Shown: one piece after another, positions 7,069 to 15,684 of the stretch
Numbering within the stretch: the first letter of the stretch is position 1
How the letters are laid out: every line of letters starts with the position of its first letter
Assembly (NCBI RefSeq): GCF_000384295.1
Contig: NZ_KB913037.1
Span: forward strand, 35,062-99,061
DNA length: 64,000 bases
Source of the DNA: Amycolatopsis balhimycina FH 1894
GTDB lineage: Bacteria; Actinomycetota; Actinomycetes; Mycobacteriales; Pseudonocardiaceae
Reading direction: 5' to 3'
The notes under the pieces: model-generated
The model's input: the letters and a program-made list of their open reading frames with translations, nothing else
What the model was told of the DNA's origin: nothing
The model's database searches: none
Program-made: the position numbers and the translations under genes

Positions 7069-8769
7069 CTATCCCCGGCTCCGGGCCCGGTCCGGGACGC
7101 CAAGCGCGGACAGTCCCAGCGGACGGCCGTCGAGGCTGTGCGCGACGGCGCAGTCGAACAGACGCTGCTCCACGTCGTCGCGTTCGGCCGGGGTGAGCAC
7201 CGCCGGGCCGCCCATCCGCTCGGTCAGCCGGTCCAGCACGCCCAGCACCGCGGCATCGCCGTGGCGTTCGCCGCCGTGCCACCACACCGCGAGGACGGAG
7301 GCGGCGGCGAGGACCGCGGTGTACCGGTCGGCCAGGGCGAACGCGGCGGGCGACGCGTCGATCGTGATGTCCGCGGGCCCGAGCGCGGCGCACCCGTCCC
7401 GCAGCTTTCGCAGCTCCTGCTCACAGCGCACCGTGAAGCGCCGCACGGGATCCGAGCCGGGCCGTGACCCGGCAGCCGCCATCTCGGTGAGCGCGCCGAT
7501 GATGCCGTCGTGCTTGGGCATGCCTGCGCTCAGCCGGTCGAGGGAGAGCGCGGGCAGGTCGCCGCCGACGTCGAACAGCGACGGCGCGGTGGACGGGTCG
7601 GCCAGCCACGATTTCCTGGCCAGCCGGGGGAGTTGTGGAAGCAACGTCACCAGCGCGGCCGCGAGCGACACGTGGGCGAAAGTGGCAGGCGTGACGTCCC
7701 TGGCCAGCTTCTGGAACATCGCGTACGGGCCCCGCCGGAGGTAGGACCGGGCGCCCAGCACCGCGCGCAGGTCCTCGAACGCGTCCAGCGCGATCCGCGC
7801 GGTCAGGTACTTCGCGGCCGGGGCGTAGACGGCCATGGTCTCCGGCTCCAGGTGCAGCGAGCGCAGGATCACGGCCGAGAACGCGTCCACGGCGAGCAGG
7901 TCGGCGTAGGCACGGGCGATCACTGCACGCACGTACGGCAGGTCGGCGGCCGTGCCGCCGTAGAGGTGGCGCTCGAGGGCGCACCGGATGGCCAGCCGCA
8001 GCGCGGTTTCCAACGGCCCGGCGAACATCGCGCCTGCCACCGATCGGGTGACCTGGTAGGAGCGCAACGCCACCTCGATGCCCTGGCCGGGGGAGCCGAT
8101 CAGGGCATCGCCCGGAATGGGGCTGCGGTCGAACGCCACGCCGCCGAGCTGCACGCCCCGCATGCCGGAGCTGGGGAAGCGCGGCAGGTCCCGCAGCCCC
8201 GTGATCGGCCGGTCGCCCCGCAGGACGAGGAACTGGCTGTGACTACGGCTCCCCGGTGCCGATCCGGTACGGGCGAACAGCACCATCGCCTCAGCTCGCC
8301 GCAGGTTCGTCACGATCTCCTTGCGGCCGGAAAGCAGCCAGCCCCCGCCGCCGGGCCGGGCGACGCATTCGGCGTGCGCGAAGTCGTTGCCGTGTGCCAG
8401 TTCGTGGAAGGCGGCGGCGACCCGGCCGTTCGCCAGCAACAGGCCGGCCGTGCGGCGCCGCTGGTCCTCGTTGCCGGCGGTCCAGATGTTGACGGACGCG
8501 ATGAGGGAGCTGAAGCCGTAGCCGAGGCCGAGGCACGGGTCTCGCCGCCACACCGTGCGCAGGATTTCGGCGAGCCGGTCGGCGCGTTCCCACCGGCCTC
8601 CGTAGGCCACCGGAACGAACTCGGCGTTCAGGCCATACCGGTCCAGCACCCGCTCGCCCTCGGCGAGCATCTCCTGGCGCTCGTCGGCGGCGAGGACCGC
8701 CGCGTGCCCCACCGGGTTCCGGTCGTCCCAGGCGTCCCCCAACAGCGCGTCCAGCTCGGCCGCGCTCAT
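7069..8769 (-). CDS. acyl-CoA dehydrogenase family protein (acyl-chain desaturation)
   Basis: 566 aa, longer than the usual 380-400 aa of acyl-CoA dehydrogenases, with an extra C-terminal helical region as in the large subfamily found in lipopeptide clusters. Visible family features: the N-terminal helical domain, a substrate/flavin-binding stretch around F-H-E-L-A-H-G-N-D and W-L-L-S-G-R-K-E-I-V-T-N, and the C-terminal helical bundle with R-S-Y-Q-V-T-R and L-G-A-R-S-Y-L. It should be an FAD enzyme introducing a double bond in an acyl thioester. Its ATG overlaps the stop of the second dehydrogenase (ATGA), and the fatty acyl-AMP ligase precedes both. Paired dehydrogenases plus such a ligase make the dienoyl chain in ramoplanin/enduracidin-type lipopeptides, which is the inferred role. 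Chain length and bond positions cannot be read. Confidence 0.85.
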   Translation of the reverse strand: MSAAELDALLGDAWDDRNPVGHAAVLAADERQEMLAEGERVLDRYGLNAEFVPVAYGGRWERADRLAEILRTVWRRDPCLGLGYGFSSLIASVNIWTAGNEDQRRRTAGLLLANGRVAAAFHELAHGNDFAHAECVARPGGGGWLLSGRKEIVTNLRRAEAMVLFARTGSAPGSRSHSQFLVLRGDRPITGLRDLPRFPSSGMRGVQLGGVAFDRSPIPGDALIGSPGQGIEVALRSYQVTRSVAGAMFAGPLETALRLAIRCALERHLYGGTAADLPYVRAVIARAYADLLAVDAFSAVILRSLHLEPETMAVYAPAAKYLTARIALDAFEDLRAVLGARSYLRRGPYAMFQKLARDVTPATFAHVSLAAALVTLLPQLPRLARKSWLADPSTAPSLFDVGGDLPALSLDRLSAGMPKHDGIIGALTEMAAAGSRPGSDPVRRFTVRCEQELRKLRDGCAALGPADITIDASPAAFALADRYTAVLAAASVLAVWWHGGERHGDAAVLGVLDRLTERMGGPAVLTPAERDDVEQRLFDCAVAHSLDGRPLGLSALGVPDRARSRG

Positions 8770-10526
8770 GTCCGGCCCGCCGGGGCCCGGAGTGCCGGTG
8801 CGCCGAACGGGGTGACCGGGGCACCGGTACGGGCGGCCTCGGCCACGTGTACCGCGATCGCGTCGTCGATCCGATCGTCTCCCCTTTCCGGGGCGGGCAC
8901 CGGGATCCGCAGCGTGACGGCGAGCCTGGCCCGCAGTGCGCGGAGCGCGGCTCGGACCCAAAGACCGTCCTCCCACAGCGGTTCCCCACCGTGCCGGTGC
9001 CGCTCGGCCGACCACGTGTGCAGGCACGCGGCGCCCGCGTAGCAGAGTTCGTACGCGCCGGCGAGCTCGTACGCGGCCATCGGCGGACGGGCGGCCGGAG
9101 TCACCGCGGCCATCAGTTCGTGGACGTCCCCGGTGGTGGCGGCGAAGGCGGTGGCGTGTGCCGCGAGCCCGTCCGGAGCGGTCCCGGCGGCGATCGAGCG
9201 GGCCAGGGCGGGAAGGGACTGCACCACCGAGCATCCCTGCCGGGACAGCAGCGTGAGCGCGCCGCGGTCGAGCGGGCCAGGGGGACACCCGACCGCCGCC
9301 GCCTTCGCCAGCCCATCCGCGTCCACGGTGCCGGCGGCGAACTCCCTCGCCAGGCGCGGGAACTGCTGCACCAGCGCGGCGCGGTTCACCGGCGTGCTGC
9401 CGTCGAACACCGAGACGATCTGGTGATCCCGCCCGACCTTCTGGAACGCGCCGTGCGCGTATACGCCGGTGAGGAAGGACCGCGCGCCCAGCAGCTCGGC
9501 CAGCTCGCCGATCACCGAGTCGACCAGGGCGGGCGCCACGGCCTTGACCACGGCGGAGACCACGCTCATCTCGCCGGTCATGGCGTGAATGGCGCGGCTG
9601 CCGACCATGGCCGCCGCCTCCGCGGCGGCCAGCAGCGCGGAACACCGGCCGAGGGTGGCCCGCGGGCGGGCGCGATCCAGCAGCGGGCGGCGCTGGATGA
9701 TCCGCTCCGCGGCGAAGATCGCGGCGAGCCGCAGTGCGTGCTCGCCCGCGCCGAGCGACAGGGCCGCGCACAGGGTCCGGGTGAGCTGGAGCGCACGCAG
9801 CACGGTTTCGATCCCGGTGCCCTCCGCGCCCAGCAACGCACCGGAGGGCAGCGTCGCGTCGAGGAAGGCGATCCCGGAGATGTCGACGCCGCGGATGCCG
9901 TGCGTGGGTTCCTTGGGCAATGTTCGCCACGTGCCGGGAGCGAGCGCGGATTTGTCCACGAGGAAAAGGCTCTGCCCGCGTCCGGTGCCCGCCTCGCCGG
10001 TACGGGCCAGTACGGTCAGGTACCGGGCCCTGGTGGCGTTGTTGATGGGCCACTTCACCCCGTCGAGCCGGTAGCCGCGGTCCCGCGCGGTCGCGGTCAC
10101 CGTCCCGTTGAGCAGATCGCTGCCGTGGTCCGGCTCGGAGAGCGCCCAGGCGACCTGGGCGCCCGTCAGGATCCCGGTCGCGGTGGTGGCGGCCTGCTCG
10201 GCGTCGCCCGCGATCCAGACGGAGGCGGCTCCGAGGTAGGTCTTGCCGTGCGCGACCACGGTGCTCAGGTCGCGCCTGGCCACCGTGCGCCACAGGCGCA
10301 GCAGCACCTCGTGGTCCTCGGCCTCGCCACCCCATTCGGCGGGGACGTAGTACGCAGGCAGGCCGAAGGCATCCAGCCGGTCGGTGAAGGGAGCCGGGAA
10401 CTCCTCGGTGGCGTCCAGTTCGGCGATCCGGCTGTCCTCCGTCCCGCCGGGGCCGTGAGCGGCGACGTCGGCCAAGGCAGCGTCCAGGGCGGCCTCGATC
10501 TCCGTGCCGGCACGGGTGGACGTCAC
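8766..10526 (-). CDS. acyl-CoA dehydrogenase family protein, second copy
   Basis: 586 aa from GTG 10526, whose GTGA overlaps the stop of the acyl-AMP ligase gene. The motif W-A-L-S-E-P-D-H-G-S-D-L matches the flavin/substrate-binding signature of acyl-CoA dehydrogenases, followed by Y-R-L-D-G-V-K-W-P-I-N-N, H-G-I-R-G-V-D-I-S-G-I and the helical C-terminal half with L-G-A-R-S-F-L and a G-S-T-P-V-N segment. It is only distantly similar to the neighbouring dehydrogenase, although both share the long C-terminal extension, so the two probably act at different positions or steps on the acyl starter. Strict translational coupling of ligase and both dehydrogenases argues for a common substrate, probably tethered to a carrier protein encoded outside the window. 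Confidence 0.87.
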   Translation of the reverse strand: MTSTRAGTEIEAALDAALADVAAHGPGGTEDSRIAELDATEEFPAPFTDRLDAFGLPAYYVPAEWGGEAEDHEVLLRLWRTVARRDLSTVVAHGKTYLGAASVWIAGDAEQAATTATGILTGAQVAWALSEPDHGSDLLNGTVTATARDRGYRLDGVKWPINNATRARYLTVLARTGEAGTGRGQSLFLVDKSALAPGTWRTLPKEPTHGIRGVDISGIAFLDATLPSGALLGAEGTGIETVLRALQLTRTLCAALSLGAGEHALRLAAIFAAERIIQRRPLLDRARPRATLGRCSALLAAAEAAAMVGSRAIHAMTGEMSVVSAVVKAVAPALVDSVIGELAELLGARSFLTGVYAHGAFQKVGRDHQIVSVFDGSTPVNRAALVQQFPRLAREFAAGTVDADGLAKAAAVGCPPGPLDRGALTLLSRQGCSVVQSLPALARSIAAGTAPDGLAAHATAFAATTGDVHELMAAVTPAARPPMAAYELAGAYELCYAGAACLHTWSAERHRHGGEPLWEDGLWVRAALRALRARLAVTLRIPVPAPERGDDRIDDAIAVHVAEAARTGAPVTPFGAPALRAPAGRT

Positions 10527-12301
10527 GTGTGCTGTCCCGTCGGCGCGGTGCGCAGGCCTGGCTCGAGCTCGGCGTGGAGTACGTGCATGTCGCCGGCGAG
10601 GAACCGGTCCCGCATGGCGGTGCGCCTGATCTTCCCGCTGGTGGTGCGGCGCACGGTGCCGCGCCGGACGAGCACGATGTTGCGCAGCGGGACGCCGAAC
10701 GACCGGTTGAGCCTGCGGGTGACGGCCGTGATCACCGCGGGCAGCTCGGTTTTCGGGGTCTCCGGACGGACCTCGTGCACCAGCACGACCCGCTCGTCCG
10801 GCGCCCCGATCCCGAAGGCGGCGCCGACCTGGCCGACGAGGGCGTGGTGCGCGGCACGGGCTTCGCGCTCGACGTCATGGGGGGACAGGTTGCGGCCGTG
10901 GACGATCAGCAGCTCCTTGAGGCGGCCGGTGACGAACAGCTCGCGGTCGGCGAAGGCACCCAGATCGCCGGTGCGCAGCCAGCCGCCCCCGCCTTCGGCG
11001 TCGGCCAGCCCGGCGTCGAAGACACGCGCGCTCAGCTCCGGCTTGCCCCAGTAGCCGCGGCCGATGCTGTCACCGCGCAACCAGATTTCGCCCACCCGGC
11101 CGTCGGGAAGCGGTTCGTGGGTCCGCTGATCGACGATCCGCGCGTCGAAGGCAAGCGGCCGGCCCACTCCCATCACCTGCCTGCCGATGCCGTCGCCGTC
11201 GGCCGGGCGCAGTTCGGGACGCTCCGCCGATTCCAGGCTCCGCGCGTCGACCGTGAGCACGGTCGGCCGGACGCCGCCGGGTACGCAGGCGACGTACGCC
11301 GTGCTCTCGGCCAGGCCATAGCCGGGGCTGTGGGTGTGCGGGCCGACCCCGATCGGGGCGAACCGATCCATGAACGCCTCGACCGTGGCGGCATGGATCG
11401 GCTCGGCGCCGTTGACGAAGTAGCGCACCGGCGAAAGGTCGAGGCCGGCCATCATCTCGTCGGTGATGGCGCGCGTGCAGAGGTCGTACGCGAAATTGGG
11501 GCCACCCGTGTAGGTGATGCGGAACCGGTCCAGCATGCGGAACCACTCGACCGGCCGCCGGACGAACGTCGTCGGCTGCATCAGGACTACGGGCGCGCCG
11601 CACAGCAGCCCCGCGGTGAGCTGGGTGAACAGGCCCATGTCGTGGTGCAGCGGCAGCCAGCCGCCGAACCGGTCTTCCGGGCCGAGGCGCAGGTGCGTGC
11701 ACAGGGCCCCGAGGTTGGCCAGTACGGCGCCATGGGTGAGGATCACCCCGTTCGGTGATCCGGTGGAGCCGGAGCTGTACTGCAGCACCGCGTCCGTCTG
11801 ACGGTCGACCGGCCGCACGGGCGTGGCCGGCCAAGAGGACGGCTCGGTGCTCGCGGGGCCCACCGCATCGACAGCCGGCCGTGCCAGGCCGTGCGTGCGC
11901 AGGTGCGCGGTGACCTCCGCCAGCGCGGAACCGGTGGTGACGATCAGACCCGGCGAGCAATCGGCGGCGATCGCGGCGAGGCGTTCACCGGCACTCGCCG
12001 AGCTGCCCGGCAGCGGTGAGGGCACGGCGATCAGCCCCGCGAACAGGCAGGCGAGGTAGATCTCGACGAACTCCGGACTCGTCGGCAGGGCGATGAGCAC
12101 CCGCTCGCCGGGCGGCAGCCGCCGGGCCAGCTCCGCCGCGCGCGCCTGGCTCCGCCGGGCCAGCTCCCGATATCCGATGGTCTCGTGTTCCGGCGCGGTG
12201 GAGCCCCGGAAGCAGGTCAGCGCGGTGCGTCCGGGATACGCGGCGGCGCGCGCGGCGAACGCCTCACCCAGGCTCCGGTATCCGGCAAGGTCATCGCTCA
12301 T
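10523..12301 (-). CDS. fatty acyl-AMP ligase (FAAL)
   Basis: 592 aa, ANL superfamily. Motifs: the adenylate-forming P-loop [11 protein letters not shown] (about residue 170), [31 protein letters not shown] and the C-terminal T-S-G-K-I-R-R. The FAAL-typical W-L-P-L-H-H-D-M-G and the N-G replacing K-G in the P-loop separate it from CoA ligases. Such enzymes activate a fatty acid as the acyl-adenylate and load it onto an acyl carrier protein to start a lipopeptide. ATG 12301 overlaps the MbtH stop (ATGA); an in-frame extension to 12421 overlaps MbtH and is not used. No carrier protein gene is adjacent; in ramoplanin the acyl carrier lies further upstream, outside this window. Confidence 0.93.
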   Translation of the reverse strand: MSDDLAGYRSLGEAFAARAAAYPGRTALTCFRGSTAPEHETIGYRELARRSQARAAELARRLPPGERVLIALPTSPEFVEIYLACLFAGLIAVPSPLPGSSASAGERLAAIAADCSPGLIVTTGSALAEVTAHLRTHGLARPAVDAVGPASTEPSSWPATPVRPVDRQTDAVLQYSSGSTGSPNGVILTHGAVLANLGALCTHLRLGPEDRFGGWLPLHHDMGLFTQLTAGLLCGAPVVLMQPTTFVRRPVEWFRMLDRFRITYTGGPNFAYDLCTRAITDEMMAGLDLSPVRYFVNGAEPIHAATVEAFMDRFAPIGVGPHTHSPGYGLAESTAYVACVPGGVRPTVLTVDARSLESAERPELRPADGDGIGRQVMGVGRPLAFDARIVDQRTHEPLPDGRVGEIWLRGDSIGRGYWGKPELSARVFDAGLADAEGGGGWLRTGDLGAFADRELFVTGRLKELLIVHGRNLSPHDVEREARAAHHALVGQVGAAFGIGAPDERVVLVHEVRPETPKTELPAVITAVTRRLNRSFGVPLRNIVLVRRGTVRRTTSGKIRRTAMRDRFLAGDMHVLHAELEPGLRTAPTGQHT

Positions 12302-12522
12302 GACGTCGGCGCTGTTTTTTCCATCGCCTCGATGAGGCTTTTCGGACGCATGTCGGTCCAGTTCTTCTCGATGTAGTCGAGGCATTCCTGCCTGCCGGCC
12401 TCCCCGAAAACGCTTTCCCATCCGTCGGGGACATCGGCGAAAACGGGCCAGAGCGAATGTTGCCCCTCGGCATTGACCAAAACGAGGTAACCGGCGTCTG
12501 GGTCCTCGAAAGGATTCGGCAT
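12298..12522 (-). CDS. MbtH-like NRPS accessory protein
   Basis: 74 aa. It shows the full MbtH signature: N-P-F-E-D near the start, N-x-E-x-Q-x-S-x-W-P ([10 protein letters not shown]), V-P-x-G-W and a C-terminal Y-I-E-x-N-W-T-D-M-R-P. MbtH proteins bind NRPS adenylation domains and help them fold and activate amino acids. A GAGAGGGG site precedes the ATG by about 7 nt. It is first in the minus-strand run MbtH, acyl-AMP ligase, dehydrogenase, dehydrogenase, all start/stop overlapped. The likely partners are the lipopeptide NRPSs, including the A-T protein at 1658-4243. Confidence 0.97.
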   Translation of the reverse strand: MPNPFEDPDAGYLVLVNAEGQHSLWPVFADVPDGWESVFGEAGRQECLDYIEKNWTDMRPKSLIEAMEKTAPTS

Positions 12523-12801
12523 GACATTACCCCTCTCGCGGCGAAGGAATCGAGTCCGGGGGCGGCCCGGCCGTGCTCACTATGCTCCGGCGATCCGCTG
12601 ACCATCAACACCGGCGGTCCGGCGCACTGAATCTCCCGGCGCAAGGGGCGTCCAACCGCTCCCCGACCTTCGTTTGGACAACACGTGGGCGGCCCCGCGC
12701 ATGGCGGACACCAGCCCTGGAGTCGCATCATGAGTCCCGTCGAGGAGATCTTCACGGCGTCGGCCGTGGACTACAGAGCTCTTCGCGGTGCCGGCGGCCA
12801 G
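12523..12801. other. intergenic, probable promoter of the MbtH operon
   Basis: No convincing gene. It lies upstream of the minus-strand MbtH gene and downstream of the integrase remnant. I see no clear -35/-10 pair or operator. Confidence 0.4.
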
Positions 12802-13080
12802 TCAGATCAGCTCGTTCTCGCCGGGGCAGATTGGTCCAGTCGAGCCCGCTGCGTCGGCGCCACTGGCCGGCCACCGGTCCTGCCACGATTCACCGGGCTG
12901 GCTCTGGAGCCAGTCCAGCAGCTTGCCCAGGCCGTGTCTTGTCTCGGGTGCGCCCCGCGTTCGGTCGGTGAACGTTCGAAACGGCCGGCGCAGCGTCCAC
13001 CACAGCGCATTGTCTGCCCCTGAAGGGACCAGATTCGTCATATCCTGCGGGTAAAGCCGCAGCCATACCTCCGCGCGCCG
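12802..13080 (-). pseudogene. decayed integrase/recombinase-like fragment
   Basis: A minus-strand open stretch whose translation reads R-R-A-E-V-W-L-R-L-Y-P-Q-D-M-T-N-L-V before an internal ATG at 13041, then G-L-G-K-L-L-D-W-L-Q and G-E-S-W-Q-D-R-W-P-A-S-G-A, ending at a stop near 12802. These phrases resemble, from memory, the N-terminal portion of actinobacterial site-specific integrase-like proteins; the catalytic core (R...HxxR...Y) is absent. The homologous-looking frame runs upstream of the only ATG without a good start, so this is a truncated remnant. It marks past mobile-element activity between the two biosynthetic loci. Confidence 0.5.
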
Positions 13081-13243
13081 CCGTGATCGACGACCGAGAT
13101 GACAGCAGATCCAGCTGCTACGCGCAGTGACCTACGGCTCCGACAAGGAGCCCCGACAGGCTGGACAGTCACTATCCGTTGACATCGAAAAGAGCCCAGA
13201 ACGTACCACGCTATCCGGGTCCTTTGAAGCCCGGGATGCGGAA

Positions 13244-13270
13244 GGCCGCCGCGGGTTTCCCGCGGCGGCC
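13244..13270 (-). terminator. terminator of the O-methyltransferase gene
   Basis: Perfect 12-bp arms (ggccgccgcggg / cccgcggcggcc) with a 3-nt loop, 11 bp past the stop of the minus-strand methyltransferase gene. Confidence 0.75.
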
Positions 13271-13281
13271 CTCCTGGTCCT

Positions 13282-13941
13282 TCAGTCCGCCTTGCGGATC
13301 AAGGTGATGCCGTCGGCGATCGGCAGCAGCGACATCTCCACCCGCGGGTCGTCCCGGACGAGGCGGTTGAACTCGCGGAGGCCCACCGTGTCCGGGTCCT
13401 GGTCGTCCGGGCCGTCGTCGGGGGACAGGGTGCCGGCGACGACGATGAGGCCGTCGGGCGACAGCAGCGTCAGTGCGGCCTCGTAATAGGCGGCGGCGCC
13501 CGCCTTGTCGGCGTCGATGAAGATCAGGTCGATCGTACCTGGGCCGTACTCGGCGAACAGCGCGTCGAGTACCGCGGTCGCCGGCGCGATCCGCAGGTCG
13601 ATCCGGTCCGCCACCCCGGCACGCCGCCAGTGCGGCCTGCCGAGCGCCGGCCACCGGGCGGTGATGTCGCACGTGATCAGCAGGCCGTGGCGGGGAAGGG
13701 CCCGGGCCATGCACAACGAGCTGTATCCGGTGAAGGTACCGACCTCCACCACCGTCCGCGCCCGCGTGAGCTTGACCAGCAGCGCGAGCAACCGGCCCTC
13801 CTCGGCGGACACCCTCATCGCCGCAGCTGTCGGCAGCGACGCCGTTTCTTCACGCAACTTGCGCAGGATTGCGTCCTCGGGACGGGTATGTTCGCCCACG
13901 TGCGTGAGCAGGTCGGAGGACGCCAGTAGTTGGCTCGCCAT
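13282..13941 (-). CDS. class I SAM O-methyltransferase, COMT/CCoAOMT type
   Basis: 219 aa. Methyltransf_3-type features: SAM-binding V-V-E-V-G-T-F-T-G-Y-S-S-L (about residues 65-77), the acidic I-T-C-D-I after strand 2, and the metal-binding F-I-D-A-D-K. Enzymes of this group use Mg2+ and usually methylate vicinal hydroxyls of phenolic or polyketide-derived rings, so a catechol-like or hydroxylated natural product is the expected substrate. Start: ATG 13941 begins M-A-S-Q-L-L; no Shine-Dalgarno is visible, so the message may be leaderless. It is monocistronic with its own terminator and stands alone between the lipopeptide locus and the PTS operon. It cannot be assigned to either cluster; a weak PimM-like half-site lies upstream (see rejected items). 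Confidence 0.87.
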   Translation of the reverse strand: MASQLLASSDLLTHVGEHTRPEDAILRKLREETASLPTAAAMRVSAEEGRLLALLVKLTRARTVVEVGTFTGYSSLCMARALPRHGLLITCDITARWPALGRPHWRRAGVADRIDLRIAPATAVLDALFAEYGPGTIDLIFIDADKAGAAAYYEAALTLLSPDGLIVVAGTLSPDDGPDDQDPDTVGLREFNRLVRDDPRVEMSLLPIADGITLIRKAD

Positions 13942-14656
13942 GGCGTGAGCGTAGGGGCGCGGCCACGTGGAAATGTCTAGAAGTGCGGCCGCCTGGCCCA
14001 GGCGGTGGGCGACGGTCGTCGCTGGGGAATCGCCCTGTTCGTGCCCGGTTCCGGGGCGGCCGAGGCCGATTCCGGCTTGGGTTTGGATGTGAACCCATAC
14101 GCCGGCCACAGTTCGCCGCCGGGCGGCCCGCCGGAAGTCACGGCGCGGCCCTCGATCTTGCCGCCCCGTTTCGGCAGTGCTACCCGATTCGCCCCCGTCT
14201 CCGCGGGGCCCTGCCCGGCAAGGGACCAGGCCGGAAGTCGAGGGATTTCCCGGTCTTTGGGTGGCGGTCCCGGGCGCTGCGCCGGTCGGGCACCGTGGCG
14301 TGAACTCGCTGCGGAAGCTCCGGAATCCAGCCCACTGCCAGTTCGATGCCCCTTGGCTGGGCCGCCACCGGGTCGGGACCAGGTGGGCGTACGCCGGCGA
14401 GGGCGCGGCGAGTGTGCCGATCGAGCACGTTGCGTGACTCGGTTCGCTGTCGTCCATGTTGATTTATGTTGGTTTTCTCGCCTCCGTCCGGCGGCTGACC
14501 GATCGGCCGTGCGACGGGTCCAGCACTGCGGGTCCGCGGGCAAGGGTAGGTGCTCGGCAACGGTTGCGACCTCCGTCACGATTGGGGGTTGCAAACGCAG
14601 ACGAACACAGGCAACATCACTCAAACCAAAGTGGTTCTCGGTGGAGGTGTACTGAA
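13942..14656. other. 715-bp gene-free region upstream of the PTS operon
   Basis: Frames here show no recognisable protein and no codon bias like the neighbours. It must hold the divergent promoters for the methyltransferase and the PTS operon. The last 80 bp (about 14580-14640) are less GC-rich and contain a run of CAAAC/ACGAA words, a possible DeoR-type operator region. Confidence 0.45.
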
Positions 14657-15592
14657 GTGTTCGTGACCCTGACGGCGAACCCGAGCGTCGACCGCACGGT
14701 CGAGGTGGCTCGGCTCACCCGGGGCGATCTGCACCGGGCCACCGGCGCCACCCTCCAGCCCGGCGGCAAAGGCATCAACGTCGCCCGGGCGCTGGTCCGC
14801 AACGGACACAAGGCTCGTGCGGTGGTTCCCGCCGGCGGTGCCGAAGGCGATCAGCTGATCAGTCTCCTTGAGGACTGCGACATCGACGTGGTCAGGGTCC
14901 GCACCGAAAAGCCGGTGCGCAGCAACATCAGCATCGTGGAACCGGACGCCACGGTGACGAAGCTGAACGAGATCGGCCCGCGCCTGTCGGCACAGGAGAT
15001 CGAGACGGTGTGCGACGTCCTGCTGGCCAACGTGGCCGACGCGCGCTGGGTGGTGGTGGCGGGAAGCCTGCCGCCCGGCGTCGGTGAGGACTTCTACGCG
15101 GCGCTGATCGAACGGCTCGCCCCCACCGGGGTCCGGGTCGTCGTCGACACCAGCGGCCCGGCGTTCCGGACGTCGGTGAAGGCCGGGCCGGCGCTGGTCA
15201 AGCCGAACCTCGACGAGCTCGAGGAAGCTGTCGACCGGCGGCTCGACACGGTGCGGGACATCGTGGACGCCGCGCAGGAGCTGCGTTTTCTCGGCGCGGG
15301 AAAGGTTTTGGCCAGTCTCGGCAGCAAAGGCGCCGTGCTGGTCGAAGACGCGGGGATCTGGTGCGCCAACGCATCGGCCGAACCGCGGAGTTCGGTCGGT
15401 GCCGGCGACGCGATGCTCGCCGGTTTCCTGGCGGCAGGGGGGAGTGGCCCGCAGGCGCTGGCCACAGCCGTCGCCTGGGGTGCGGCCGCGGTGTCGCTCC
15501 CGGGCAGCACGATGCCGGGGCCTCAAGACGTGGAGGCGCGTCGAGTGCGGGTGGAACCGCATCCCGGCTGGGACGAGAAGGTTCGCGAATAG
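14657..15592 (+). CDS. PfkB-family sugar-phosphate kinase (1-phosphofructokinase/tagatose-6-P kinase type)
   Basis: 311 aa from GTG 14657 with GGAGG 9 nt upstream. PfkB signatures: N-P-S-V-D-R-T at the N-terminus, G-G-K-G-I-N-V-A-R (about residues 37-45), G-S-L-P-P-G-V and the ATP-site/catalytic S-V-G-A-G-D-A-M-L-A-G. It phosphorylates a sugar phosphate, producing fructose-1,6-bisphosphate or tagatose-1,6-bisphosphate. It is first in a PTS operon that also encodes a polyol-type permease and a zinc polyol-phosphate dehydrogenase. The likely flow is imported hexitol-phosphate, oxidation to ketose-phosphate, then this kinase. FruK versus LacC/GatZ-like specificity cannot be told by eye. Confidence 0.85.
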   Translation: MFVTLTANPSVDRTVEVARLTRGDLHRATGATLQPGGKGINVARALVRNGHKARAVVPAGGAEGDQLISLLEDCDIDVVRVRTEKPVRSNISIVEPDATVTKLNEIGPRLSAQEIETVCDVLLANVADARWVVVAGSLPPGVGEDFYAALIERLAPTGVRVVVDTSGPAFRTSVKAGPALVKPNLDELEEAVDRRLDTVRDIVDAAQELRFLGAGKVLASLGSKGAVLVEDAGIWCANASAEPRSSVGAGDAMLAGFLAAGGSGPQALATAVAWGAAAVSLPGSTMPGPQDVEARRVRVEPHPGWDEKVRE

Positions 15593-15684
15593 CGTTGCGG
15601 CGCAGCGAGAGCCAGTTCGCTCCGGTATCCGCCATCGGTTGATGGCGAACCCTCAAATCACCTTTTCGGAAGAGGAAGCCAACG

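Noticed and set aside
13961..13976. PimM-like site (CTAGACATTTCC core) upstream of the O-methyltransferase
   Set aside because: Only about 11 of 16 positions match and the GGG core is broken; not enough to call an operator.
14005..14655. Open frames of about 200 codons in the gap before the PTS operon
   Set aside because: No domain, no ribosome site, arginine/proline-rich composition typical of random high-GC frames.
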